Translations under genes and position numbers: made by a program
Source: Smittia aterrima
Taxonomy: Eukaryota; Arthropoda; Insecta; Diptera; Chironomidae
NCBI GenBank assembly: GCA_033063855.1
Contig: CP093830.1
Coordinates: forward strand, 17,670,854-17,734,853
Length of the DNA stretch: 64,000 bases
Direction of reading: 5' to 3'
The notes under the pieces: model-generated
The model's input: only the letters and a program-made list of their open reading frames with translations
Database searches by the model: none
What the model was told of the DNA's origin: nothing
Shown here: piece after piece, positions 48,949 through 58,100 of the stretch
Position numbering within the stretch: the first letter of the stretch is position 1
How the letters are laid out: the number at the start of each line of letters is the position of its first letter

Positions 48949-49894
48949 TTTCAGTTTGTTTACAAGTTATGCAGTAAAAACTCCCTCAAGGTGCGAAGAT
49001 TTATAAATTCGAAAATTTTCTGAATTTAAATGATGGAACAGAACACTTGAAACTCTTTTTGTGGTCTGAGAACATTAAGTTAAATATTTAAATGTTTTCT
49101 GAATTTTAGGTTATGTTCATACCTTTCAAGAAACTTCAAAGTCCACGGCAAGTCAAACGACTTCAAAGAACTTTTGTAGCAATGATTTCAGTTATAAACC
49201 ACTAGTTCTTGAATAAAAGGTAAACTATTTGAAAGAAAATCAAATTACTTGAGAAAAACAAAAATTTTAAGCTTGGGTAATCTAGGTATATTGTTATTTT
49301 AAACTTCTTTACCAAAAACGAAAGATACAGTCAAAGTCAAATATTTATATACACTTTTTATTGTATCAATCTTTTGAATTCAGAGAGTCATATTTTCAGA
49401 ACGGGTAAACATAGAGATATAATTTGAATAGTAAATTGAAGTATATTTCATGGGCTTTATTCTCCATATAAATTTTAATCACTGCCACGCAGAAAGTAGA
49501 AAAATTAACCGAAGTACAAAATGGCGATTTTACCGATGCACCAAAATTTTATATGCGAAATTAGTTTTGACTTTTAGAAGAGATTTTTGTACATTTTATG
49601 TTCGGAATAGATATTTATTACAAAGATAAGATACAATAGAAGGGATTAAAGTTAAAACATATTTGAAAAATCTTAATTGATATTCCAAAAAAATGAATTT
49701 GGTGAGATAGAGCGAAGATTTCATTCATCGAGGGATATCTTATCGTAAAATGCCGGAATTGATAAATATTCATTTCACAGCAGTCAATAATAAAGCTAGC
49801 AATTATTTAATATATAGAACTGTTAAAAATATTTAGAGATCAGGACGAAAACGCAAGACAACATCAAGAATCGACCAAAATGGCGTCATGTCAG

Positions 49895-50115
49895 TCAAGC
49901 AAAATCGATTTCAAGTGCGCGTAAAGTATTGCAGAAAATTAAAAACACATTCAACGTTGAGCTGAGTTCATCAACTATCCAAATTAGTTTGATTGAAAAA
50001 GATTTACACGGCAGATTTGCAGTTAGGGATCCTTTTATAACAAGCAAACATATGAAACCAAGACTTTATTTCGCGAGAAAGTATCAAAACAAGACAATTT
50101 TTTTCTGAGATAATA
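49895..50115 (+). pseudogene. Tc1-type transposase N-terminal fragment, left arm
   Basis: The frame encodes SSARKVLQKIKNTFN, SSSTIQISLIEKDLHGRFA, then KHMKPRLYFARKYQNKT, matching the second helix-turn-helix and the KKRLEFARKH-like stretch of Tc1/Tc3 transposases. It ends shortly after the arm, before any catalytic Asp. No intact start is apparent. Confidence 0.7.
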
Positions 50116-50195
50116 CTTTATTAGCTCCATATGACTTTTTGGAATGACGAATTGATATTTAACATATAAATATTCATATGGAACTCCTGAAGTCT

Positions 50196-50378
50196 TTACT
50201 TAGAAAAAATTGTCTTGTTTTGATACTTTCTCGCGAAATAAAGTCTTGGTTTCATATGTTTGCTTGTTATAGAAGGATCTCTAACTGCAAATCTGCCGTG
50301 TAAATCTTTTCCAATCAAACTAATTTGGATAGTTGATGAACTCAGGTCAACGTTAAATGTGTTTTTAGTTTGCTGCAA
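50196..50378 (-). pseudogene. Tc1-type transposase N-terminal fragment, right arm
   Basis: Inverted counterpart of the left-arm fragment with a few substitutions (for example SLIGKDLHGRFAVRDPSIT), again ending before the DDE domain. Confidence 0.7.
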
Positions 50379-51222
50379 TATTTTACGCGCACTTGAAATC
50401 GATTTTGCTTGACTGACATGACGCCATTTTTGTCGATTCTTGATGTTGTCTTGCGTTTTCGTCCTGATCTCTAAATATTTTTAACAGTTCTATATATTAA
50501 ATAATTGCTAGCTTTATTATTGACTGCTGTGAAATGAATATTTATCAATTCCGGCATTTTACGATAAGATATCCCTCGATGAATGAAATCTTCGCTCTAT
50601 CTCACCAAATTCATTTTTTTGGAATATCAATTAAGATTTTTCAAATATGTTTTAACTTTAATCCCTTCTATTGTATCTTATCTTTGTAATAAATATCTAT
50701 TCCGAACATAAAATGTACAAAAATCTCTTCTAAAAGTCAAAACTAATTTCGTATATAAAATTTTGGTGCATCGGTAAAATCGCCATTTTGTACTTCGGTT
50801 AATTTTTCTACTTTCTGCGTGGCAGTGATTAAAATTATTTATATGGAGAATAAAGCCCATGAAATATACTTCAATTTACCATTCAAATTATATCTCTATG
50901 TTCACCCGTTCTGAAAATATGACTCTCTGAATTCAAAAGATTGATACAATAAAAAGTGTATATAAATATTTGACTTTGACTGTATACGCATTCACTTTGA
51001 AGACAATTGTCGTGAATTTTTGTCACAGATTAAGCGAACATGAGCATGCAAGCACTTTTTTCTTGCTGCACACTGCAACATAAACGCGAAAATATTTCTA
51101 CTGTGTACATAATTAAAACATGTTTACCTTCAGCTTATGCAAATTACTGCAGAAACAGAAAGAAAAAAAACTTTTTAATAGTTTTCTGCAATTATTCCGC
51201 GATAAAAGATTTTTTTTTCCAG

Positions 51223-51236
51223 TTCATCGAGTCGAT
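51223..51236. repeat. 14-base target-site duplication, left
   Basis: TTCATCGAGTCGAT, identical to 55138-55151. The two copies border the 3.9-kb insertion. Confidence 0.75.
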
Positions 51237-51258
51237 AGATAGATAGATAGATAGATAG
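51235..51258. repeat. (GATA)6 tract at the end of the insertion
   Basis: Tandem GATA begins inside the target duplication and runs into the insertion. On the minus strand it is a (CTAT)n tail, like the simple-repeat 3' ends of several non-LTR retrotransposons and their non-autonomous partners. Confidence 0.8.
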
Positions 51259-52026
51259 TTCTGAGGGGCCCGGACTAACCCTGTTTTACCAGACGATTGC
51301 CCGGCCATCTCGAAGGGGTACCCTCGGACATATCCTTGGGCCCCTTACAAGAGCGCACCAGGGGTGCATCTGCCTTCCCCATGGGGCTTACCCCTTGCCT
51401 TCCGCAACGTAGTTTTGTACTCCGCCAGGAAGGCCATACTTCCATTCATACGGTCCATAGACATGCCTAGGCACTTAAGTTCTTATTCCTGGGCTCAGAG
51501 TATTGTGGACAGCGGTCCGAGTTTCGACGGGTTGACTGGTTTAGGGTCTTTGAACAACGGTTATTGTGTATCTTGATCAGCGCTTCCGTCTTATCCACTG
51601 GGCGGGTTGGGTTTGGCCAGGTCTGTCCCATTGTCCCTGACTGTAGAGATTGTTTCTCTTTGTGTTTTGTGGGCTTTGGCACACCTTGTGAGGTGCATAC
51701 GGGAGAAATACATATCGAATTTGATTCTGTTACTTGGAGCAGAGTGTTCCTTGTCCCCTGAGTTGTTACTCTTGAGTTTCAGTGCTAACCTTCTGTTAGA
51801 TGCGTAAACGCAGCTTCCTATGTAAAGATGACTACCGGTGGGAGTTTATTGCTAAGCCTAGCAGAGCAATTCTCCCTTGGAGTCATCTGTGTTTCGGATG
51901 CAAGAACTGTGGATACTTGTTCACGAGCCCTGACCTCCTCCAGTTCTCAGTAGACGATCTACTGATTTGCGGACGGAGGTGCTATACCCTAGTAAGTCAT
52001 TGTCTACCTTGTGCCGCTGCCGGTTT

Positions 52027-52067
52027 ACCTCTTTGTCGAGCAAAGAGGTTCCTTCTTGGCAAAGGAA
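52027..52067. other. Pair of adjacent perfect hairpins
   Basis: Stem ACCTCTTTG/CAAAGAGGT (9 bp) around loop TCGAG at 52027-52049, followed directly by TTCCTT/AAGGAA (6 bp) around a 7-base loop at 52049-52067. Part of the hairpin-rich insertion. Confidence 0.65.
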
Positions 52068-52299
52068 GACTTTCTCAAAGCATGAGTTTTGTAATTATAG
52101 TAAGTCCTGGGGACCGTGAGGCTTATATTATTGAGCCGTTGCATGGGTACCTTTGCATTTGTTTTGCATTGATTCAGCTGACTAGTGGTTATCTCTTGCA
52201 TTAAGATAGAGGTATTTGACTAGATAATTGTTTAGCATTTTAATGTTTACTCTGGGATAATGTAATGGGCTGACATCAGTTGTATGTGTCCAGGAGTGG

Positions 52300-53160
52300 G
52301 CACTTGATGTCTCCACTCGCTTCTGGATATGTTGTATTCCTGGGTTCCTCCTTGAATTGGGATAATTGGTACAGTGCAAATGTTTGCTGTGATTTACTAG
52401 CCGAAATACGGCTTAGATGCATGAGTGTCCCCCAGTATCATGCTTGTAATTTTGCATGTCCCATTGTCCCCTATGGGATATGATTGCATTAGATGCTTGA
52501 CGCGTATGAGTGCATACTTTCACGCCCTTTGGCCGTAGTTGTTATCAGCGTCCCCTAGATGGCTCCGTTGTTGAGTTGCTGTACATGTTCATAGATGGCT
52601 CCACTAGCTTATGGGTGTGTTGCATTCCTGGGTTAGGGATGACTTATTCCTATTAAGTTGGAATGTTGCAGTTATTATCTTGAGTTCAAAAATTTGAATA
52701 TTGATTTGATTCGAGTCTGATGAGCCTTACTGCGAGGAGGCAGTAAGTTGCAAACGTCATGTTATAATTGTGGTTTTACATGTCCCGTTGTCCCTTCTAG
52801 GTGTCCGGCCTGGGATTCATTTAGGCACTTGTTGATATCAGTCAGCTAATGATTGGCCGTAAGGAATTAGATTAAATAGTTTCATATTTGTTATTTGCTT
52901 TGGTCGAACAATGCACCAGTCACAAGTAAGACTGTTTCCGATTCACAAGAGTTGAGAGTTTGTTCCTAGGCATGATTTCTGGCCAAGATTGCCATTAGTT
53001 TATTATTCATGTATGCTTTACGTGATTGTCCCATTGTCCCATAATCTTTTATTTTCACGCCCTTTGATTAGGGTTGTGCTCAGAGTCACCTAGGTGACAC
53101 CTTTATTGGGTTTTTGCATATGATCATAGATGGCTCCACTAATTGTAAAGTTTTTCATAA
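52300..53160. repeat. Diverged internal repeats of the insertion
   Basis: Blocks recur with substitutions and indels. TTTCACGCCCTTTG then ATCATAGATGGCTCCACTA appears near 52520-52605 and again near 53053-53142. CTCCACTMGCTT followed by TGTTGYATTCCTGGGTT occurs near 52311-52346 and near 52601-52637. These look like old tandem units of about 290-530 bases. Confidence 0.5.
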
Positions 53161-53713
53161 GTTGACTTTGACTTAGATAGTAATTTAGTTTAGATGTCTA
53201 ATGTAACTTGCTGCTAAGAGACAGCTTAGGTGCATAGCATGGTTGTATTATTAGATAGTCTGTCCCATTGTCCCTTATAGGGTCCCCAAGCATAAGTTTG
53301 GCTCTGAAAGTGCCAATGTCAACTTGGTCAATATGATGCGAAATTGACTAAAGTCCTCCCTTGGGAGGGTGAGATCATATTTGTTGTTCAATGTGAGATC
53401 TGTTACCTAGAGATTAGGCTATTTAAATCTCCATGAAGCGATGCAACTAGCATTAATGCAGAGAAAAACTCATTCAGACGTTTTCTATCTATTAGTTGTT
53501 TATGGAGAGGGAATCTCTAATCAATGAAGCTGGAAACATTACTGTGCAGCTTCTATAGGGATCATGAGCTGTGAGTTGTACTTGTTGAGGATTTGTGATC
53601 AATTCTCAGGAGAACATAATTTTTAGACACGGATTGTCTCCACATTATATTTAATCTAGATTTATGGCATATGGGCTGACTATCAAGCATGAGCTCTGGT
53701 AATAACGTAATGC

Positions 53714-54215
53714 TGGTGTTCTGCTCTGAATTATAGTTAGTGAGTGGTTCTATTGTTAGATTTAATGAATTCAGGGTATTCCTTGTAGGTCGAAACCCAT
53801 TGATGTGCACTGAGCGTCATGAGTTGTGATTCCGTGTGTCCCCATGTCCCAGGGTCTTAGATATTCTGGCAAGATGTGTTACGTTGCAATGTATCATCTC
53901 TAAGTTCTTAGGTATCTTGATTCCATGGATTTGTCTTCCTTGCGTTTAATTTGTTTTGCTTAACTCAGTCAAGAGTTTCTGATGGTGTTCTGCTCTGAAT
54001 TATAGTTAGTGAGTGGTTCTATTGTTAGATTTAATGAATTCAGGGTATTCCTTGTAGGTCGAAACCCATTGATGTGCACTGAGCGTTATGAGTTGTGATT
54101 CCGTGTGTCCCCATGTCCCAGGGTCTTAGATATTCTGGCCTGGCAAGATGTGTTGCAGTGTGTCATCTCTAAGTTCTTAGGTATCTTGAATCCTTGGATT
54201 TGTCTTCCTTGCGTA
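53714..54215. repeat. 269-base tandem duplication inside the insertion
   Basis: Unit 1 starts at 53714 (TGGTGTTCTGCTCTGAATTA) and unit 2 at 53983 with the same sequence. About 230 bases are shared at very high identity with small indels (an extra CCTGG near 54138), so this duplication is younger than the other internal repeats. Confidence 0.8.
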
Positions 54216-54339
54216 ATTAGCTTGCGCGTCTTAGTAATCTGTGAATGGAGATAAGGTATGTCACCTTCCACTGTGGTAGGTGGCTTTGGTGACTTGTCGT
54301 CGTATTGATTATGGCGATTAGGGCCAAGTATGGTTTGTA

Positions 54340-54454
54340 GCTCGCGTATGTTTGAGCCAGTATGAATGAGGCAGGCCAATGGGACACTTTGTTGGGTGTG
54401 TGATGGCTCACGTATGTTTGAGCAAGTGTGATTATGGCTCGCGTATGTTTGAGC
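54340..54454. repeat. Three copies of an 18-base word GCTCRCGTATGTTTGAGC
   Basis: Copies at 54340-54357, 54406-54423 and 54437-54454. Each can fold with a GCTC/GAGC stem. A second word, ATGGCGATTAGGGCC, flanks the group on both sides (54311-54325 and near 54464-54478). Confidence 0.7.
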
Positions 54455-54551
54455 AAGATGTCTATGGCGATTAGGGCCTATGTGATTGTGTGCGGAATGA
54501 CCAGTAAGTAAACCGGATTAATTGACCAACCAACCACCCAGCGTAGTCCTC

Positions 54552-54565
54552 ACAAGATACCTTGT
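54552..54565. other. ATAC-loop hairpin, copy 1
   Basis: ACAAG-ATAC-CTTGT, a perfect 5-bp stem with a 4-base loop. Identical core at 54738-54751 and a paired variant at 55115-55128. Confidence 0.6.
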
Positions 54566-54737
54566 CAGAGGGGCTGAATGGGAGACAGTCCAAGTAACCG
54601 ATTTGTGTCTGTTAAAAGTGGTTTACCACTTGGCTTGCTGTGGTGGTTAGAGTCGACATGATGTCTGTAGATTAGGGCTTTAAGACTGAGTGTCAGAGCG
54701 GTTTCCATATATTAACCATCATCACAGTGTTGCGTTC

Positions 54738-54751
54738 ACAAGATACCTTGT
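54738..54751. other. ATAC-loop hairpin, copy 2
   Basis: ACAAG-ATAC-CTTGT, followed by TAGAACGG; the context TTC..TTAGAAC is shared with the copy at 55115. Confidence 0.6.
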
Positions 54752-54774
54752 TAGAACGGTTCTCTGTGAGTCGG

Positions 54775-54915
54775 CCGTTATACGGAGACTTTCCTGTGTA
54801 CCTTGCTGATTTTACCAAAATCACTAGAATGCCGGAGGCTGATGGAGATTCACCCTTAACTACCAACCTAGTTGGAGTGAAGGAACTCAGAGTCTTACCA
54901 AGCATGACTTGGTAA
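54775..54915. other. Run of four perfect hairpins
   Basis: CCGT-TAT-ACGG at 54775-54785, GATTTT-ACC-AAAATC at 54808-54822, CCAAC-CTA-GTTGG at 54863-54875, and an 8-bp stem TTACCAAG/CTTGGTAA with a 5-base loop at 54895-54915. All have loops of 3-5 bases and no mismatches. Confidence 0.65.
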
Positions 54916-54970
54916 CTGTCATGATTTTGAGATTTACTAACCTCATGTTGGGAAATTTTTCAACTAAGTT

Positions 54971-55005
54971 TCATCGCTAAAACGATGATTTCCGGAGTGA
55001 CCTCC
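54971..55005. other. Two adjacent hairpins near the right end
   Basis: TCATCG-CTAAAA-CGATGA at 54971-54988 and GGAG-TGAC-CTCC at 54994-55005, continuing the hairpin series. Confidence 0.6.
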
Positions 55006-55114
55006 AACTTGCACGGTACCTCTAATGTCCTGGGCACTGTTTGTGGTCACTTTTAAGATTTAATCCTGGCTTATATTGAGGAATATGTAAACTAAGCGCC
55101 TAAGCACGTCATTC

Positions 55115-55128
55115 ACGGGATACCCCGT
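55115..55128. other. ATAC-loop hairpin, compensated variant
   Basis: ACGGG-ATAC-CCCGT, followed by TAGAACC. Relative to ACAAG-ATAC-CTTGT, two stem pairs changed on both sides, keeping pairing and loop. It lies 9 bases from the right boundary of the insertion. Confidence 0.6.
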
Positions 55129-55137
55129 TAGAACCTC

Positions 55138-55151
55138 TTCATCGAGTCGAT
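55138..55151. repeat. 14-base target-site duplication, right
   Basis: TTCATCGAGTCGAT, exact copy of 51223-51236. Ordinary AT-rich host-like DNA resumes immediately after it. Confidence 0.75.
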
Positions 55152-58100
55152 CAGATTGAAAATAATTTACGAAGCCTCTGAAAATTGTTTGAAGCTTCCA
55201 GATCTTTAGATGTAAGCACACAAGCGTTTAATCGTGTAAAGAATCCATTAACAGGCGAAATTAATTTATGAGACATGACAATTTAATTTATTGCTACTCG
55301 CGGTTCAGTTAATTAAACTTTATTATAACGAAAACTCATGTCGAATCGAACGAATGGAATTTCTCTTTCCGCCAATAATTAAATTCAGGAGCCGAAATGT
55401 GATGATAAGGAAGAGACGACGGCGTTAAATTTTTAATCCGCGAAACGTGAGCAAATGCAAGTATCGGCGAATGCGATAAAATATCACAAATTTCTCTCTT
55501 GAACTTCGTAATTTTCGGTGATAAATTTTCATCCTTGCTTGTGTCGTCTTTGTCTCGCCTTCTTTACTTTATTGCTTTGGCTTCTGTTTTAAAGTTCTTT
55601 CCTTTTATATTTTGTAGAATTGTTTTTTTTTTGTCTTATCGCTCTCGACAATCTCATTCACCAAATTTCCAGTGAAAGTGGATCATTAAAATAGTTTTCT
55701 GTTCGATTCAACGACGAGAACGACTAGAACATCGCAAAGGGAGAAAAAGGGTAAACTATTAAAAATACTGCTCGTTATCTATCGAAGAGAAATCTCCCCG
55801 GAGCTTAAAATTAAACGAGAAATTTCTTAATTAACGAAATAATTTATCGACGACCATAAAAATCTGTCCCATCCAACTTCCAGCGACTGTCCAACACGAG
55901 CGGGAGCTAATTAATTCAATTGAACGAGCCGGGAAAATAGACTCGCCGCGATTAATTGCTCGAGCGTTTGCTGGTGGCATTTTTTATTATTCACAATTTC
56001 AAAAATCACACAAAAATAAAACTTTGTTTGAGAATTGCTTGTGACATGTCTCGCGGTGTTGAAAAATTACGCCGGGAGACAAATAAATTTTCTCCGCCTC
56101 GAGTATTATAAATTCAAGTTGTAATTAATAAAAATGTTTCAAGCACACAATCGATCGCTGACGTTAGATAGCGCGTTTAATTTATTTCAATTACAATTTC
56201 GTTTTTCAGCAAATGTTCTCTCTCAGTTGACAATGTATCGTTAAGATGGGTCCATACGATAAATCCTAGGGGAGTCGTCTCGTCTCTCTATGCAAGGCTA
56301 ATCTGCATCTGAACGAACGAAGTGAACATCACAACAATTGGATTTCAATTTTCCATCAACTGACGCTTGATTATGTAATGATTGTTTGAGAGTTAGTGTA
56401 GGATGATGATGCTGGTCGCTTCGAAGTTCGAACCCTCTTCGCTTCATTAAATTTCCATTCCAAAATGAATTTCCGGAACACTTCAACTATTGACTGAGCG
56501 AAGTGTTGTTGCCTTCACTCAATAAAATTCAAATTATGTCCAATTGTGTGTTCAGTTGGCGACCATCGCTGTAAATGCCATATCATCATCTGATCCCCTT
56601 TTCTTGTTTACCGACAGTAAAACTTTTTTTTATTGAGTAATTTATTTGATCTTTATTGCATTTAGTCAACTTTGATATGGCCAATTGTTCCATTTGACTC
56701 AATTAATACTTCCGATAATTTATTCAAGTGTTCGGCAGTGCTAAGAGCGACGTAATCTCGGCCGAGGCTTACAAGCAAACTCGTGTTCTACTTAACCTTC
56801 CATCATAATTATTCATAATTAAATTGTAAGACTACAGCAATTTCGTGCACGCAACGATGAAGATAAGCAAATGGAATTGATTCAATTTTGTGTTAATTAC
56901 AAAGAAGGCTGAGCAGATGAAGAAGATTTGACAAAGAAAAGATTCAACGAGATGGTCGGCCTATAATTACAGGTTGTGTTCCATTCAAAGCAATGAAAAG
57001 CAGGCAGCAAAACGATTCCGCCTATTGCGAGTATATCTCGAGCTGGAGAAAGCCGCGATGGCGTCAGCCATAAATTACAATCACACATTCATTCACATTG
57101 GCATGGAAGCTCAAACGAAATTTAATTGTAGCCTGCCTAATAAAATCAGTAAAAAGATCTCAATCTCTCTCATATACTTAATGAAATTTAACATTAATTA
57201 GCAATCTTAATTGGTCGTGCAAATGTTGGACAAAGAAGAAATCACAAAAAGAATTAAATTAAACGACATTCGTCTTTACATGCGTTCAAGGGAGAGGAAG
57301 AACGATGAAATAAAATAGAATATTACTCAGAATGCTCGACTTGGTTGAAGGCTCTTTTCGTTATTCACTTTTTCAAAAATTCAGATAAACTTTGAGAGAA
57401 ATAAATAGGCGGCGGCAAACCAGATATTTTTCTATGGACCTACAGACATACGGAAAAAGGTTTTTTTCCTCACGAAAAGAGCCTCAACAAATCTGCTCGT
57501 GATTTCACAAAATGCGTGTGTAGGAAATAAAATGCTGCAGCAGCAATAAAAGAAAGAAAGATACTTGTTCTCGTTAATTAATGATCGCTCATTAGGAATT
57601 TATTCGCTCTGTCTCGACGAATATTGGTGCGCGCTCTGGAGCGGCCTACACACAAATTTACACAAGTCGAGGGAAAAACGTCATCAATCATTAAGTGCAA
57701 CAAGTCAATTATTGCTTGAACGCTTTATATTTGCAAACTGAAGCGTTTTAGCGCCAACGCCATGGCAATAAACTCCGCGAGATTTTATCTGTCGGAGAAG
57801 AAAGAAAAGGCGAATTAAAATTATTAATTAAGATTGTTAATTTGTTCGAAATGAATAATTCCTCTCATATTTCTCACAGCAATTAATTTCACACAAAAGT
57901 GTTTGTGCGAGGCAAGTTCATTAATTAATTATCATTTGAGCGAATTCTTCTCGAGTCGTACGAAGCCATTTTTTTTATTGAAACGACCCAGAAAGTTGAC
58001 ATTTCTAGTTTCAAACATCAAAGTTGGAGAACAATAAATCAATTTCGATTCACCAATTAGTTGGAAAACTATTTTAATTTATCGGAAGGTAAAAATCTGA

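Larger units (their letters stand above)
49328..50982. mobile_element. Tc1/mariner-type foldback element (1655 bases)
   Basis: Two arms of about 777 bases (49328-50104 and 50203-50982) are near-perfect inverted copies around a central segment of about 98 bases. Both ends read CAGTCAAAGTCAAATATTTA and are flanked by TA (49326-49327, 50983-50984), the Tc1/mariner target duplication. Each arm encodes, running inwards, the DNA-binding helix-turn-helix part of a Tc1-type transposase, and the DDE catalytic half is absent. It is non-autonomous: an inverted duplication of the 5' half of a full element. Transcription would give a long hairpin RNA. Confidence 0.88.
49291..51166. repeat. Dispersed repeat B, copy split by the foldback element
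   Basis: Left part 49291-49327 and right part 50983-51166 align to 45683-45900. Joining the two parts with one TA restores the same length at the junction as in the intact copy (GAAAGATATACGCATTCAC against GAAAGGTTACCGCAGTCAC). This shows the foldback element inserted into an existing repeat. Confidence 0.7.
51237..55137 (-). mobile_element. 3.9-kb non-coding insertion with TSD and (CTAT)n tail
   Basis: The segment differs in base use from its surroundings (richer in GC, G+T-rich on the plus strand). It is bordered by an exact 14-base direct duplication and has a simple-repeat tail at its left end, so the likely RNA sense is minus, inserted by target-primed reverse transcription. I find no reverse transcriptase, endonuclease, Gag or transposase in any frame; the longest frame (51800-52204, plus, 134 codons) has no recognisable domain. 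Internally it holds many perfect short hairpins, a recurring word TGTCCCATTGTCCC, diverged internal repeats and a 269-base tandem duplication. Candidates are a large non-autonomous retroelement, a retrocopy of a structured long RNA, or a badly decayed LINE. Confidence 0.6.

Noticed and set aside
51800..52204. 134-codon frame containing VDDLLICG, similar to the YVDD motif of copia reverse transcriptases
   Set aside because: No other reverse transcriptase block lies up- or downstream, and the likely RNA sense of the insertion is the other strand; probably coincidence.
52717..52758. CTGATGAG followed by an 8-bp stem, resembling a hammerhead ribozyme
   Set aside because: The required GAAA after stem II is missing (GCAAAC instead) and stems I and III cannot be placed. 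It is better described as one of the many hairpins.
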